The notes under the pieces are model-generated. The model was not told the DNA's origin. It saw nothing but the letters and a program-made list of their open reading frames with translations, and made no database searches. Positions 16,255 through 26,573 of a DNA stretch of 64,000 nt are shown piece by piece. A program made the translations under genes and the position numbers. Each line of letters starts with the position of its first letter. Position 1 is the stretch's first letter. The DNA is from Tianweitania aestuarii (GTDB lineage: Bacteria; Pseudomonadota; Alphaproteobacteria; Rhizobiales; Rhizobiaceae), in the NCBI RefSeq assembly GCF_018457165.1, contig NZ_JAFMNX010000001.1, forward strand, positions 62,001 to 126,000, in the 5' to 3' direction.

Positions 16255-16767
16255 TCACTCACTCTCCCCCTGCAGCGCTGCGATCGGCACGCCGGCCAGT
16301 TCGGCGGCGGTGAGGCGGGCGGCGCCTGCGCGGGCGATGCGGAGCATCAGGGCTTTGCGGGTGGCGGCGGCGAGGCGGTGTTCGGGGGCATCGCGCATGA
16401 TTTCCGCGCCGTAGCCGTCTGAAAGAATGAAGCCGCATTCGTCCGGAAAGATGGATTGCGGTACGTCGGGATGCGAGGCGAAGAAGAAGCGGTCGGAATG
16501 CAGCCGGTATTCCGGCCATTTGCGATCGACCCGGAAATCCTCGATCGAAGACTTGATCTCGATGATCCAGATGTCGCCGTTGCGCGTCAGCGCCACGAGG
16601 TCGGCGCGCCGCCCCGTGGACAAGCAGAGCTCGGGAAGCACATGGGCGCCCATCGTGGCGAGCAGGCGCTGCACGCCGCGGCGGATCACCATGGCGCGCT
16701 CGGACTGACGACCGTCCACGAGCGGATCCTTGGCGAGGGGAGAGATGATCGGCATGAAAACGACCAT
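16255..16767 (-). CDS. mmcB: MmcB-family DNA repair protein
   Basis: A 170-residue protein of the MmcB family, which belongs to the restriction-endonuclease-like fold and was linked to mitomycin C resistance in Caulobacter. Visible nuclease-like residues include GRRADLVAL and the WIIEIKSS strand (D...E-x-K pattern), followed by DFRVDRKWPEYR. It probably acts on damaged DNA in the cytoplasm. The start could be ATG 16767 or 16755 (MPIIS); no strong ribosome-binding site separates them. It converges on the toxin gene, with 9 bp between stops. Confidence 0.85.
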   Translation of the reverse strand: MVVFMPIISPLAKDPLVDGRQSERAMVIRRGVQRLLATMGAHVLPELCLSTGRRADLVALTRNGDIWIIEIKSSIEDFRVDRKWPEYRLHSDRFFFASHPDVPQSIFPDECGFILSDGYGAEIMRDAPEHRLAAATRKALMLRIARAGAARLTAAELAGVPIAALQGESE

Positions 16768-16837
16768 GCCATTGTTCGCTGACTATTTGAACCCGTTTTG
16801 TTCTGGCAGCCGGTGACGCTGCTGCCAGATAGGGCGG

Positions 16838-17230
16838 CTAGTGCTGCGCGCCCGCCATATCGTCGAGGATCGGGCAATCGGGACGCGCGTCGCCATGGCA
16901 GGCATGAACGAGGCGCTGCAGGGTCGTGCGCATGGATTGCAGTTCAGCGATCTTGGCTTCGATCGCCGCGACATGGGCGACAGCAATTTCCCGAACATCA
17001 TGGCTGGCGCGATCACGGTCGCGGTAAAGCGACATCAGCTGACGGCAGTCTTCGATGGAAAAGCCGAGACTGCGCGCGCGTTGCAGGAAAGCGAGGCGAT
17101 GCACGTCTTCTTCCGAATAATCGCGATAGCCGTTGGTGCTGCGGGCAGGATGGATCAGTCCGATCTCTTCGTAATAGCGAAGCGTCTTCGGCGGAAGGTT
17201 GGTGCGTTCGGCGGCACGGCTGACATTCAT
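16838..17230 (-). CDS. cueR: Copper-responsive MerR-family regulator CueR (HmrR-like)
   Basis: A 130-residue activator with an N-terminal MerR winged helix (PPKTLRYYEEIGLI), a dimerisation coiled coil and a metal-binding loop. Cys111 and Cys119 (C-x7-C, ACHGDARPDC) match the Cu(I)-binding pair of CueR. It would activate copper efflux genes such as copA by untwisting their promoter spacer. No copA lies nearby, but the PCu(A)C chaperone lies 14 kb away. The frame extends upstream to 17365, but MerR similarity begins at 17230. Confidence 0.9.
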   Translation of the reverse strand: MNVSRAAERTNLPPKTLRYYEEIGLIHPARSTNGYRDYSEEDVHRLAFLQRARSLGFSIEDCRQLMSLYRDRDRASHDVREIAVAHVAAIEAKIAELQSMRTTLQRLVHACHGDARPDCPILDDMAGAQH

Positions 17231-17412
17231 GGCTCGGCTTTCAGGCAGGTGGGGCAGCAGCATTGTTGCCGAAATACAATATCGGGCTTTCGAAAGCCGA
17301 TTCCAACCCGTCGAGCGCTCATCGTGACTTGGCAAGCCGATCGCTGGCGGGAACAATGCCGGCAATCAAATGGCCCGAGTCGGGCAATCCTGCGACGGAC
17401 AGCATCACCACT

Positions 17413-18048
17413 ATGAAGTTCAAAACGATTGTCATGGCGGCCGGGCTTGCTCTGACCACCGCGCTTGCCGGCTGCTCCACCGACGGCCGGATGAACACGT
17501 TCCTGGCGAACAATTTCACCAACAACTACACGACGCAGGTCGACGCCGGTTATCAGATCCCGGCCGTGCCGATCAGCAAGGTGCCGCGTCAGTTCCAGCG
17601 CCAGACCGTCAGCTACAAGACGGCCGAGAAGCCGGGCACGATCATCGTCGATACCCGCTCCAAGCATCTTTATTTCGTGCTGCCGCAGGGCAAGGCCGTG
17701 CGTTACGGCATCGGCGTGGGCCGTGAAGGCTTCGAGTGGAAGGGCGATGCGCGCATTGCCATGAAGCGCGAATGGCCGACTTGGACGCCGCCGCGCGAAA
17801 TGATCGCGCGCCAGCCGGAACTGGTGAAGTGGAAGAACGGCCAGCCCGGCGGATTGCGCAATCCGCTCGGCGCGCGCGCTTTGTATCTCTTCAACAAGAA
17901 CGGCGACACGGGCTATCGCCTGCATGGAACGCCGGAATGGGCGTCGATCGGCAAGGCGATGTCGTCGGGCTGCATCCGGTTGATCAACCAGGACATTATC
18001 GATCTCTACAACCGTGCCGAAGTCGGTGCGAAGGTCATCGTTCTCTAG
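17413..18048 (+). CDS. L,D-transpeptidase lipoprotein (YkuD domain)
   Basis: The product (211 residues) is predicted to be a lipoprotein with lipobox LAGC near residue 20. The YkuD domain has the catalytic pattern HGTPEW...SSGCIRL, with the active-site Cys in SGCIRL. Such enzymes form 3-3 peptidoglycan cross-links or attach proteins to the wall in the periplasm. The start at 17413 gives a normal signal sequence. The gene is divergent from cueR (182 bp between starts) and ends at a strong terminator. A second YkuD gene lies at 53881. Confidence 0.92.
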   Translation: MKFKTIVMAAGLALTTALAGCSTDGRMNTFLANNFTNNYTTQVDAGYQIPAVPISKVPRQFQRQTVSYKTAEKPGTIIVDTRSKHLYFVLPQGKAVRYGIGVGREGFEWKGDARIAMKREWPTWTPPREMIARQPELVKWKNGQPGGLRNPLGARALYLFNKNGDTGYRLHGTPEWASIGKAMSSGCIRLINQDIIDLYNRAEVGAKVIVL

Positions 18049-18120
18049 GAATTAGGCGGGGGCCTAAGTGCCCGAAAGGGCAAGCCGCGAACCGTCCAGG
18101 CAACATGGACATGGTTCGTT

Positions 18121-18159
18121 CAAAGAAAAAGCCGGGCGAGGGGCCCGGCTTTTTCTTTG
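18121..18159. terminator. Strong bidirectional terminator
   Basis: A 17-bp perfect inverted repeat, CAAAGAAAAAGCCGGGC and its complement, has a 5-nt loop and A/T-rich outer arms. It separates the convergent L,D-transpeptidase and NfuA-like genes and should stop transcription from both. Confidence 0.92.
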
Positions 18160-18181
18160 TCTGATTGGAGGTGGCTGAGCC

Positions 18182-18760
18182 TTAAACGACCTGCTCGACC
18201 TGCTGCACTTCAGGAACGAAGTGGCGCAGAAGGTTCTGGATGCCGTGCTTCAGCGTGGCGGTCGAAGACGGGCAGCCGGCGCAAGCGCCCTTCATGTGAA
18301 GGAACACGGTGCCGTTTTCATAACCGCGGAACGTGATGTCGCCGCCGTCCTGCGCAACGGCCGGACGAACGCGGGTGTCGAGCAGTTCCTTGATCGTGAC
18401 CACGATCTCCTGATCGGCCACATCGAAGAATTCTTCCTCGGTTTCGGCATCTTCGCGGGCCTGCGTGGTGGCCGCGCTGGTCATGACCGGCAGACCGGCC
18501 ATGAAGTGCTCCATGATCGCGCCGAGAATGGCCGGCTTCATGTGCTGCCAATCCTGGCCGTCCTTGGTGACCGTCACGAAATCATAGCCGAAGAACACGC
18601 CGGTGACGCCCGGCACATCGAACAAGCGCGCTGCCAGCGGCGAGGCTTGCGCGGCACTCGGCGCATCGCGGAAATCGGCGGTGCCGTCGGCCATCACGAC
18701 GACGCCGGGAAGGAATTTCAGCGTGGCGGGGTTCGGCGTGGATTCAGTCTGAATGAACAT
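18182..18760 (-). CDS. NifU-domain Fe-S carrier (NfuA-like)
   Basis: A 192-residue scaffold/carrier delivering [4Fe-4S] clusters to target enzymes in the cytoplasm. It has the N-terminal Nfu domain (FIQTESTPNPATLKFLPG) and a C-terminal NifU-like domain with the cluster-binding CAGCPSS motif (C-x2-C). The linker is acidic. An Irr-type box (18781-18803) lies 21 bp before the ATG, so iron or haem status probably controls it. The gene stands alone and ends at a strong terminator. Confidence 0.93.
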   Translation of the reverse strand: MFIQTESTPNPATLKFLPGVVVMADGTADFRDAPSAAQASPLAARLFDVPGVTGVFFGYDFVTVTKDGQDWQHMKPAILGAIMEHFMAGLPVMTSAATTQAREDAETEEEFFDVADQEIVVTIKELLDTRVRPAVAQDGGDITFRGYENGTVFLHMKGACAGCPSSTATLKHGIQNLLRHFVPEVQQVEQVV

Positions 18761-18780
18761 GGCGGAACTCCGCTCTCAAC

Positions 18781-18803
18781 CTATTTGGAATAATTCTAAA
18801 TAG
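18781..18803 (-). promoter_or_regulatory. Irr-type iron control element upstream of nfu
   Basis: The core TTTGGAA-TAA-TTCTAAA (18784-18800) is flanked by CTA/TAG, giving 10-bp arms with a single mismatch. It shares spacer and right arm with the box at 4328-4344. Its place 21 bp upstream of the NfuA-like ATG would let a bound Irr block transcription. Confidence 0.8.
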
Positions 18804-18855
18804 ACCTTGGAACTCAGCTTTACAAGTGAGCAAGCCGGGCAAGGCTGGCTGTTGA

Positions 18856-19347
18856 TCAGGCCAGATGTTCCATATCTTCATCGGACAGCGTTTGCGGCAC
18901 GATGGTGACGGGGATGGGGAAGCCGCCGCCCTTGGCAACGGTTGCCGTGACCAGTGGTCCCGGTCCTTCCTTGGCGGAGCTTGCGGCCAGAACCAGGATC
19001 GCGATGTCCTGATCTTCTTCCACCTGCGCCAGGATCTCGTCCTTCGCCGCGCCTTCGCGCACGATCAGCTCGGGCTCGATGCCCAGGCTCTCGCGGATCT
19101 TGGCGGCGTGATTGTTGAGGGCGAGCTTGGCACTGGCCGTGGCCTCGGCACGCATGACTTCTTCAACGCCCAGGAACTGCTGGAAGTCGGCATTTTCAAC
19201 CACAAACAACAAGACCAGCACGCCGCCGGTGGTTTTTGCCCGGCGCGACGCGTAGGCGACCGCGCGCTCGCATTCCGGGGTCTCATCGATCACCGCGAGA
19301 AACTTGCGGCGATGACCCGTTTCGCGGCTCAATCGTCTGGATACCAT
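18856..19347 (-). CDS. Universal stress protein (UspA family)
   Basis: A 163-residue Usp-domain protein: N-terminal strand FLAVIDETPECERAVAYA, a central VLVLLFVVENAD strand, then a long helix and a C-terminal segment GPLVTATVAKGG. These resemble the nucleotide-binding fold of the family, though the G-x2-G-x9-G-S/T loop is not canonical. ATP binding is therefore uncertain. The start at 19347 follows GGAGGA. It lies between nfu and trpS on the same strand and seems to be its own unit. The stress signal is unknown. Confidence 0.87.
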   Translation of the reverse strand: MVSRRLSRETGHRRKFLAVIDETPECERAVAYASRRAKTTGGVLVLLFVVENADFQQFLGVEEVMRAEATASAKLALNNHAAKIRESLGIEPELIVREGAAKDEILAQVEEDQDIAILVLAASSAKEGPGPLVTATVAKGGGFPIPVTIVPQTLSDEDMEHLA

Positions 19348-19497
19348 GATCGTTCCTCCGAACATCAGTGAGCGCGGACAATGCCATCCGCTTCAACGGG
19401 GAACAAGCCTATAAATTTGGTAGACATTGAAGCGGGCGAACGGCCGTAAGCGCTGGCATGGGAAGCCAGCGCGAGACCATGCAATCCGCCGCTTCGT

Positions 19498-20565
19498 TCA
19501 GTCCTGCAGGAAGCCGACGATCTCGCGCACCTGTTTCATCGTGCCTTCGGCGATCGTGCGGGCGCGCTCGCCGCCATCCTTGAGAACGGCGTCGACATAG
19601 GTGGTGTCGGCCTGGATGCGGCGCATCTCGGAGGCGATCGGCGCGAGCTTCTCGACAGCCAGATCAACCAGAGCCGGCTTGAAGGTCGAGAATTGCTGGC
19701 CGGCATATTCGGCGATCACGGCTTCGCGGCTCTTGTCGGACAAAGCGGCATAGATGCCGATGAGATTGTCCGCTTCCGGACGCTCCTTGAGGCCTGCGAG
19801 TTCGCTCGGCAGCGCTTCCGGATCGGTCTTGGCCTTCTTGATCTTCTTGGAGATCGTATCGGCGTCGTCCGTCAGGTTGATGCGCGACAGATCCGAGGGA
19901 TCGGATTTCGACATCTTCTTCGAACCGTCGCGCAGGCTCATGACGCGGGTTGCCGGGCCTTCGATCATCGGTTCGGTGAGCGGGAAGAAGCCGTTCACCT
20001 TTTCCTCGCCCATCATCAGTTCGACGCCGAAGCCGAGATCACGGATGCGGTCGGAGAAGTCCTTGTTGAACTTGGTGGCGATGTCGCGGGTCAGTTCGAT
20101 ATGCTGCTTCTGATCGTCGCCGACCGGCACATGGGTGGCCCGGTAAAGCAGGATGTCTGCGGCCATCAGGCTGGGATATGCGAGCAGGCCCAGCGATGCG
20201 TTTTCGCGGTCCTTGCCGGCCTTGTCCTTGAACTGCGTCATGCGGTTCATCCAGCCGATGCGCGCCACGCAGTTGAAGATCCAGGCGAGTTCGGCATGCT
20301 GAATCACCCGGCTCTGGTTGAAAACGATGTGCTTGGCCGGATCGATGCCGGCGGCCAGGTAGGCGGCGGTGATGGAGCGCGTCTGCGATGCCAGATCTTC
20401 ATGCACGAGCTGGGCTGTGATCGAATGCATGTCGACCACGCAATAGATGCAGTCATGGTCGTTCTGCAGCGCGACGAACTTGCGTATCGCGCCGAGATAA
20501 TTGCCGAGATGCAGATTGCCGGTGGGCTGAACGCCGGAAAAAACGAGCGGCTTGAAGGAAGACAT
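19498..20565 (-). CDS. trpS: Tryptophanyl-tRNA synthetase
   Basis: Class I synthetase of 355 residues that charges tRNA-Trp. The HIGH-type motif appears as GNLHLGNY near residue 16, and the KMSKS loop as KKMSKSD near residue 215. Length is normal. It follows the yeeE-type gene on the same strand after 122 bp that contain a hairpin, so it probably has its own promoter. The trpS-murJ-glnD neighbourhood is common in Rhizobiales. Confidence 0.97.
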   Translation of the reverse strand: MSSFKPLVFSGVQPTGNLHLGNYLGAIRKFVALQNDHDCIYCVVDMHSITAQLVHEDLASQTRSITAAYLAAGIDPAKHIVFNQSRVIQHAELAWIFNCVARIGWMNRMTQFKDKAGKDRENASLGLLAYPSLMAADILLYRATHVPVGDDQKQHIELTRDIATKFNKDFSDRIRDLGFGVELMMGEEKVNGFFPLTEPMIEGPATRVMSLRDGSKKMSKSDPSDLSRINLTDDADTISKKIKKAKTDPEALPSELAGLKERPEADNLIGIYAALSDKSREAVIAEYAGQQFSTFKPALVDLAVEKLAPIASEMRRIQADTTYVDAVLKDGGERARTIAEGTMKQVREIVGFLQD

Positions 20566-20588
20566 GAGCGCTGTTCCACAAACAAAGC

Positions 20589-20613
20589 GGCATCCGGCGT
20601 GACACCGGATGCC
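20589..20613 (-). terminator. Hairpin between the YeeE/YedE gene and trpS
   Basis: GGCATCCGG and CCGGATGCC form a 9-bp perfect stem with a 7-nt loop. On the minus strand it is followed by a T-rich GCTTTGTTTGT tract. It probably terminates the upstream transporter transcript or lies in the trpS leader. Confidence 0.5.
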
Positions 20614-20687
20614 CTCAGGAAATCGCGTGGCTTATGAACGAGCGGACCCGCCCGCGCAAGGGATGGCGCGCGCAGGCGAGTTGAAGC

Positions 20688-21908
20688 CTAGCCGTCGATA
20701 TGGCGCACCCGGCGCTCGGCAAAGAAGAAGGGCCGCATATGCGCGCCGAGGATATTGCCGGCAAAGGCTGCCACGGCCCACAGATAGCCATGCACGCTGC
20801 CAGAAATGATGCCGGAGAAATACGCCCCGATATTGCAGCCATAAGCGATGCGGGCGCCGTAACCCAGCAACAAACCGCCGACCACGGCTGCAAGGATGGA
20901 GCGCAGCGGGATCTTCAGGCTGGGCGCAAAGCTGCCGGCAAGGGCCGCGGCCAGCATCGCGCCGGCAATGATGCCGAAATCCATGATCGAGGTGACATCG
21001 GCAAACACGCTTTCGGCAAGCGCCTTGGCGTTGGACGGCGTCTGCCAATAGGCCCAGGCGGTCGGATCGATGCCGATGGCCTGCGCGCCCTTGGCACCCC
21101 ATAGTGCGAAGGCCGAGGTCACGCCCCATGGCCGGCCGGCAAGCGCCAGCGTGGCGAAGTTGAAGATCACGAGGGCAACCGCACCCCAAACAAGCGGCCA
21201 CGGACCGCGCAGAAAGCGCGACAGACCTTCACGCGGCGATGCGGGTGCCTGTTCAAGCGCGCCGTTGCGGCGCTTTTCCACCAGCACGGTGAGGACGGCG
21301 ATGGCCGCGAAGATCGCCAGCGACAAAGCGATGCCACCCCACGGGCCGAAGCTTTGCACGAGCGAGATCGGCTGAAGCGCGGGCAGGGAGGTCCACCAGT
21401 CGAAATGCACCGTGGCGAGCACGGAGCCGATCACGAAGAACAACAGCGTCACCAGCATGCGGGCATTGCCACCGCCAGCCGTAAACAGCGTGCCGGAGGC
21501 GCAGCCGCCGCCAAGTTGCATGCCGAGGCCGAACATGAACGCGCCGACGATCACCGAAGTGCCGACGGGTGCCGCCGATCCTCTCACGACCTCGCCGAAC
21601 AAAGTGCCGCTGGCCAGCACGGGAAAGAACAGAAGAACGCCGAGCGCCAGAAGCAGCATCTGCACGCGCAAACCGCGGCCGCGTCCTTCAAGAATGAACA
21701 CGCGCCAGGCGGAGGTGAAGCCGAAAGCGGCATGATAAAGCGAGATGCCGAGCGCGCCGCCGACGAGAAACAGCGCGCCGTGGCGCGCGCCGTAGATCGA
21801 GCCGAGAACGAGCGTGCCGATAACCAGCACGGCCAGGGCAACCAGCCCCGGCGTGCCGAGTGGTGCGCGGGCGGCTGGCGCCGGCGCGACATAGGTGGTG
21901 GAGGACAT
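20688..21908 (-). CDS. YeeE/YedE-family sulfur-compound transporter
   Basis: A polytopic inner-membrane protein of 406 residues with about ten hydrophobic segments. The two signature Cys motifs of the family are present, GGCASGTLF in the first half and YGCNIGAYF in the second. This internal duplication matches YeeE/TsuA-type thiosulfate transporters. The substrate is inferred to be a reduced sulfur compound. No rhodanese or TusA partner gene lies beside it, although cysK is 34 kb away. The start at 21908 has GGAACGATC upstream, a modest site. Confidence 0.88.
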   Translation of the reverse strand: MSSTTYVAPAPAARAPLGTPGLVALAVLVIGTLVLGSIYGARHGALFLVGGALGISLYHAAFGFTSAWRVFILEGRGRGLRVQMLLLALGVLLFFPVLASGTLFGEVVRGSAAPVGTSVIVGAFMFGLGMQLGGGCASGTLFTAGGGNARMLVTLLFFVIGSVLATVHFDWWTSLPALQPISLVQSFGPWGGIALSLAIFAAIAVLTVLVEKRRNGALEQAPASPREGLSRFLRGPWPLVWGAVALVIFNFATLALAGRPWGVTSAFALWGAKGAQAIGIDPTAWAYWQTPSNAKALAESVFADVTSIMDFGIIAGAMLAAALAGSFAPSLKIPLRSILAAVVGGLLLGYGARIAYGCNIGAYFSGIISGSVHGYLWAVAAFAGNILGAHMRPFFFAERRVRHIDG

Positions 21909-22049
21909 GATCGTTCCGCGGTTTTGTTGGGGTCGCCTATAGGTAGGGTGTCCACCCCTGCGGGAACAGCAATCCTGTTCTCGCCGATCGGGTAAGATTA
22001 GGCGGGCATTCTACTGCAGGTCAGCGGCACGGAATGAACGCCGCTCCGC

Positions 22050-23615
22050 TCAGGCCTTGCGGCGTATGCTGCGGCGGATGATGCCAAGATCGGCCCCGCC
22101 GAGACCAAAGGCGGCGAGGATGTAGATCACGCCGCCGCCGATCACCAGCAGTCCGAGCGCCCAGGCCTGATCGATAAAGGCGCTGTCGGGCGCGAGCTGC
22201 GCGCCGAACCAGTCAAGGCCATACCAAAGGCCCGCACCCATCAAGAGCGTGGCGACCAGAAGACGCGGCAGGCGCTTCACCAGACCGCGATCGCTGTGCC
22301 AGTGACCGCGCCGGACGAGAACGGTGAGCAGCATGACGACATTCAGCCAGCCAGCGGCAGCCGATGCGGTGGCGATGCCGGGCGCGCCGATGCGGGGAAA
22401 CAGGATGAGCGCGATGGTGATGTTGAGTGCAACCGAAATGGCCGCAAAGATCATCGGCGTGCGGGTGTCTTCCCTGGCGAAATAACCGGGCGTGAAGGCC
22501 TTGATGAGCACGAAGGCGGGCAGGCCCAGCGCAAAGATCGCCAGAACGGCAGCCACCAGCGGCGTCGAGCCATTGGCGGCGAACTGGCCGCGTTCGTAAA
22601 GCACCCGCACAACAGGCTCGGCCAGAACGAACAGGCCGGCTGCGGCCGGCAGGGTCAGAAACAGGCTGAACTCCACGGAGCGGTTCTGCAGGCTGGTGGC
22701 TTCCGCATCGTTCCCGGATTTCAGCGCGCGCGCCAGTTCGGGCAGAAGCACGATGGCGACCGCGATGCCGACGACGCCGAGCGGCAGCTGATAAACGCGG
22801 TCGGCCAGAGCGAGGCTCGACACGGCGCTGTTTTGCGTCGAGGCGATGGCCGTGCCGATCAGCTGGTTGATCTGCGTGATGCCGCCGGTGATGGCTGCGG
22901 GCAGGGCCAGCACCAGCAGGCGCTTGACGTTGGGCGTCATCTTCGGCCGCGTGAAACCGAGCCGAATGCCGGCCATGCGCGCGGCGACCCAGACGATGGC
23001 GAGCTGCACCACGCCGGCGGCGAGCACGCCCCAGGACAGGCCATAGCCGATCGCGCTGGCATCCCAGCCTTGCTGCCAGCCCGCAGCGAGCACCACGATC
23101 AGGATGATGTTGAGGAAAACGGGGGCGACGGCCGCAGCGAAATAGCGGCGCAGCGAGTTCAGCATGCCAGCCATCATCGCCGCCAGCGACATGCAGGCGA
23201 GATAAGGGAACATGATGATGGCGAGCGACTTGGTCAGCGCGAACTTGGCGGGATCATCGGCAAAGCCCGGTGCAACGATCGTGGCGATCAGCACCGGCAT
23301 CGCCAGTTCCATCGCGATCGTGACCACCAGAAGCACGGTGAACAGAACGCCGAACACTTCTTCCGAAAAGCGTCGCGCGCCGTCGAGACCGTTCTGCTCG
23401 ATCTCCTTGGCGAACAAGGGCACGAAGGCGGCATTGAACGCGCCTTCCGCAAACAAGCGGCGGAAGGTGTTGGGAAACTGGAAGGCGGCGTAGAAGGCGT
23501 CGGCCACAGGTCCGGTGCCGAGCGCTGCGGCCATCAGCATTTCACGGGTAAAGCCGAGCACGCGGCTCATCAGCGTGCCGGAAGCAACCGTCGCGAACTT
23601 CTTGGCAAGGCTCAT
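22050..23615 (-). CDS. murJ: Lipid II flippase MurJ
   Basis: A 521-residue polytopic membrane protein of the MurJ/MviN family, with about 14 membrane segments. It flips the peptidoglycan precursor lipid II across the inner membrane. The opening FATVASGTLMSRVLGFTREM is characteristic of the family. The gene begins 30 bp after the glnD stop on the same strand, so the two are probably co-transcribed. Confidence 0.96.
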   Translation of the reverse strand: MSLAKKFATVASGTLMSRVLGFTREMLMAAALGTGPVADAFYAAFQFPNTFRRLFAEGAFNAAFVPLFAKEIEQNGLDGARRFSEEVFGVLFTVLLVVTIAMELAMPVLIATIVAPGFADDPAKFALTKSLAIIMFPYLACMSLAAMMAGMLNSLRRYFAAAVAPVFLNIILIVVLAAGWQQGWDASAIGYGLSWGVLAAGVVQLAIVWVAARMAGIRLGFTRPKMTPNVKRLLVLALPAAITGGITQINQLIGTAIASTQNSAVSSLALADRVYQLPLGVVGIAVAIVLLPELARALKSGNDAEATSLQNRSVEFSLFLTLPAAAGLFVLAEPVVRVLYERGQFAANGSTPLVAAVLAIFALGLPAFVLIKAFTPGYFAREDTRTPMIFAAISVALNITIALILFPRIGAPGIATASAAAGWLNVVMLLTVLVRRGHWHSDRGLVKRLPRLLVATLLMGAGLWYGLDWFGAQLAPDSAFIDQAWALGLLVIGGGVIYILAAFGLGGADLGIIRRSIRRKA

Positions 23616-23645
23616 GCCGCCGCTCCGATGAAAGATGCGATCATG

Positions 23646-26441
23646 TCAGGCTTTCTCGGGCGCCGTGTTGCGCGAAGGGGCAGGCCGCGTTCCATTCTCG
23701 AGAACCTCGCGCAGCCGCGTCAGGATCATGTCCATGCGGGTCGGGTTGTCGATCTTCTGGCCGGTCAGGTCGTTGACGTAGAAGGTGTCGATCACCTTTT
23801 CGCCGAAGGTGGTGATATGCGCCGATGCGATGTCGAGCGACAGATCCGACAGGGCACCGGTGATTTCCGACAGCAGGCCGGGCCGGTCGAGACCTTCGAC
23901 CTCGATCACCGAAAAGCGGTTGGACAGCGTGTTGCGCAAGCTGGCATGCGGCGTGATGCGAAACACCTTCTGGCCGCGCTTGGGCTTGGTGCGCTTTTCG
24001 ATCATTTCCGGCAGCCAGCTTTTGCCCGACAGCACGTCCTCGATCAGCGTGCCGACGCGTTTTCCGCGCCGTTCCTCGTCTTCGTCGCGGTCGAATTCCC
24101 GGGCAATCAGGATCGTATCGAGCGCGCGGCCATCCACCGTGGTGAAGATCTGGGCGTCCACGATGTTGCAGCCGGCACCCGCGCAGGCGCCCGCGATTAC
24201 CGATAGGAGGCGCGGATGATCGGGCGCAAGAACCGTGATCTCGGTAATGCCTTCCATTGCACGCGGCTTCACCATCGTGGCGAGGCGCCGTCCGGCCTTG
24301 TCGGTGTCGCGGATAAAGGCGGCATGGCGGACCTGATCCACCAGATCCACCGTCATCAGGTAATTGTCGTAATGTAGCGCGACCAGCCGCTCGCTTTCGG
24401 CGTCCGGCCAGTCGCTGAGCGCACGGGTCAGCGCGATGCGGCCGGCCGCGCCGCGCTCGCTGCGCGTGGTTTCGGAGAAGCCGCCGGTGAGAAGCAATTC
24501 CGTTTCATAGTAGAGCGTGCGGATCAGCTGGCCTTTCCAGCCGTTCCAAACGCCCGGTCCCACGCCGCGGATGTCGCACACGGTGAGCACGGTCAGAAGC
24601 TTCAGCCGCTCCACCGATTGCACGACGGCTGCGAAATCCTCGATCGTCTTGCGGTCGTTGAGATCGCGGGTCTGCGCCGTCATCGACATCAGAAGGTGAT
24701 GCTCGATCAGCCAGGCGATCGTGTCCGTGTCGCCGGGCGAAAAGCCCATCGTCGGGCATAGCTTGCGTGCGATCTTGGCGCCGGCTTCCGAATGATCTTC
24801 CGGCCGTCCCTTGGCGATGTCATGCAGCAGCACGGTCACGTAGAGCAGTTCGCGCTGCCCTTTCATGCCCGGCATCAGCTTGCTGACCAGCGGATGAAGT
24901 TCGTTTTCGTGGCCCTGCTCGATGCTGGCCAGCACGCCCACGCAATGCAGCAGATGCTCGTCGACGGTGTAGCGATGATACATGTTGAACTGCATCATCG
25001 CGACGATCTTGCCAAAATCCGGGATGATCTTGCCGAGCAGCCCCGCCTCGTTCATCCGCAGAAGGTTGAGCTCGGGATTGTGATGCGAGGTCAGGAGATC
25101 GAGAAACAGGCGGTTCGCCTCGGGATCGCGCCTGAGATTGCGGTCCACCAGCCGCAGCGAGCGCGTCACGAGCCGCAGCGCGTCCGGATGATATTCCAGC
25201 CCGTGCCGGTCGGCGAACCAGAACAGCCGGATCAGGTTGACCGGATCGTCCTTGAACACGTCGTCGCGGGCAATGGTGATGCGATTGTTGTCGATCACGA
25301 AGTCGCTCGTGCCGGGCAGCTTGCGGCGGCGGCGCGAGAAGCTGTGGAACAGGCGGTTGAAGCCTTCGACCTGCTTGTCCTGTTCTTCTTCCAGGGCCGA
25401 ACAAAAGATGCGCGTGAGATCGCCCACCGTTTTCGCCATCAGGAAGTAGTGCTTCATGAAGCGCTCCACCGCCGACAGGCCGGGATGGGCGACATAGCCG
25501 AGACGTTCGGCGATATCGCGCTGTACATCGAAATACAGGCGCTCCTCCGGCTTCTTCGTCAGGAAGTGCAGGTGGCAGCGCACCGCCCAAAGAAAGTCTT
25601 CGGCCTTGATGAAGGCGCGATATTCGCGGCGCGTGAACACGCCCTTGCGCACCAGCTCCTCGCCGGTCCGCACGCGGTAGAAATATTTGGCGATCCAAAA
25701 CAGCGTATGAAGGTCGCGCAGGCCCCCCTTGCCGTCCTTGACGTTGGGCTCGACGAGGTAGCGCGTTTCGAACCATTTGCGGTGGCGCTCGTCGCGCTCG
25801 CCGAGCTTTGCGGCAATGAATTCCGGTCCGGTATCTTTCACGACCTCGCGGTCGAAGCGCTCTACCAGTTCAAGGTAAAGCGGCTCCTCGCCCCAGATGA
25901 AGCGCGCTTCCAGGATTGAGGTGCGGATCGTCATATCCGCGCGCGACAGGCGGATGCATTCATCCACCGTGCGGGTGGAGTGGCCGACCTTCAGGCCGAG
26001 ATCCCACAGCACGTAAAGAATATACTCGGCGATCTGCTCGCCCCAGGGCGTCTGCTTGTAGGGCAGGAGAAACAGGAGATCGATGTCGGAGCCCGGCGCC
26101 AGTGTGCCGCGGCCGTAGCCGCCGACGGCCACCAGCGTCATGCGCTCGCCCGATGATGGATTGATGCGCGGATAGATGTGGGTCGCGGCGAAATCATACA
26201 GCGCACGGATCACCTCATCCATGAGGTGCGAGATGCGCTGGGCACAGGCCGTGCCGCCGCCGTCTTCGGTCAGCAGCCGCTCCGCATGAGCCTTGCCGGT
26301 CTTGATGGTTTCGCGCAGCGCGGCCACAACGGCGACGCGGATTTGCGCGGCATCGCCCGGCTCGCGAGCCAGCGCTTCCAGTTGGCCGCGCAGCGTCGTG
26401 CCGTCCACCATCTCTTCTAGCTTCAGGGGAATGCGGGTCAT
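23646..26441 (-). CDS. glnD: PII uridylyltransferase/uridylyl-removing enzyme GlnD
   Basis: The central nitrogen sensor, 931 residues. It uridylylates PII proteins when glutamine is low and removes UMP when it is high. Domains in order: nucleotidyltransferase ([18 protein letters not shown]), linker helices, HD domain ([15 protein letters not shown]), and two C-terminal ACT domains that bind glutamine. The frame is open to 26735, but family similarity and a GAGG site start at ATG 26441; the extension would be antisense to the Hsp70-type gene. Confidence 0.96.
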   Translation of the reverse strand: MTRIPLKLEEMVDGTTLRGQLEALAREPGDAAQIRVAVVAALRETIKTGKAHAERLLTEDGGGTACAQRISHLMDEVIRALYDFAATHIYPRINPSSGERMTLVAVGGYGRGTLAPGSDIDLLFLLPYKQTPWGEQIAEYILYVLWDLGLKVGHSTRTVDECIRLSRADMTIRTSILEARFIWGEEPLYLELVERFDREVVKDTGPEFIAAKLGERDERHRKWFETRYLVEPNVKDGKGGLRDLHTLFWIAKYFYRVRTGEELVRKGVFTRREYRAFIKAEDFLWAVRCHLHFLTKKPEERLYFDVQRDIAERLGYVAHPGLSAVERFMKHYFLMAKTVGDLTRIFCSALEEEQDKQVEGFNRLFHSFSRRRRKLPGTSDFVIDNNRITIARDDVFKDDPVNLIRLFWFADRHGLEYHPDALRLVTRSLRLVDRNLRRDPEANRLFLDLLTSHHNPELNLLRMNEAGLLGKIIPDFGKIVAMMQFNMYHRYTVDEHLLHCVGVLASIEQGHENELHPLVSKLMPGMKGQRELLYVTVLLHDIAKGRPEDHSEAGAKIARKLCPTMGFSPGDTDTIAWLIEHHLLMSMTAQTRDLNDRKTIEDFAAVVQSVERLKLLTVLTVCDIRGVGPGVWNGWKGQLIRTLYYETELLLTGGFSETTRSERGAAGRIALTRALSDWPDAESERLVALHYDNYLMTVDLVDQVRHAAFIRDTDKAGRRLATMVKPRAMEGITEITVLAPDHPRLLSVIAGACAGAGCNIVDAQIFTTVDGRALDTILIAREFDRDEDEERRGKRVGTLIEDVLSGKSWLPEMIEKRTKPKRGQKVFRITPHASLRNTLSNRFSVIEVEGLDRPGLLSEITGALSDLSLDIASAHITTFGEKVIDTFYVNDLTGQKIDNPTRMDMILTRLREVLENGTRPAPSRNTAPEKA

Positions 26442-26520
26442 GCGGCCTCGAACATTGCACGCGCGCTGTAAACCCTGGCGCGCTTCAAGGGAAGGCTGAT
26501 CGACGGTTTTGGACCTCGAC

Positions 26521-26573
26521 AAAAGGGGTGCGCTTCGTGTAGGCGCGCCCTTCCGTTTTTCAAAACCCCTTTT
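26521..26573 (+). other. Inverted repeat in the leader of the Hsp70-family gene
   Basis: AAAAGGGGT (26521-26529) and ACCCCTTTT (26565-26573) are perfect 9-bp arms around 35 nt. Within the loop, CTTCC (26550-26554) is complementary to GGAAG in the ribosome-binding site at 26580-26586. The leader could therefore form alternative folds near the start of translation. A regulatory role is inference. Confidence 0.45.
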
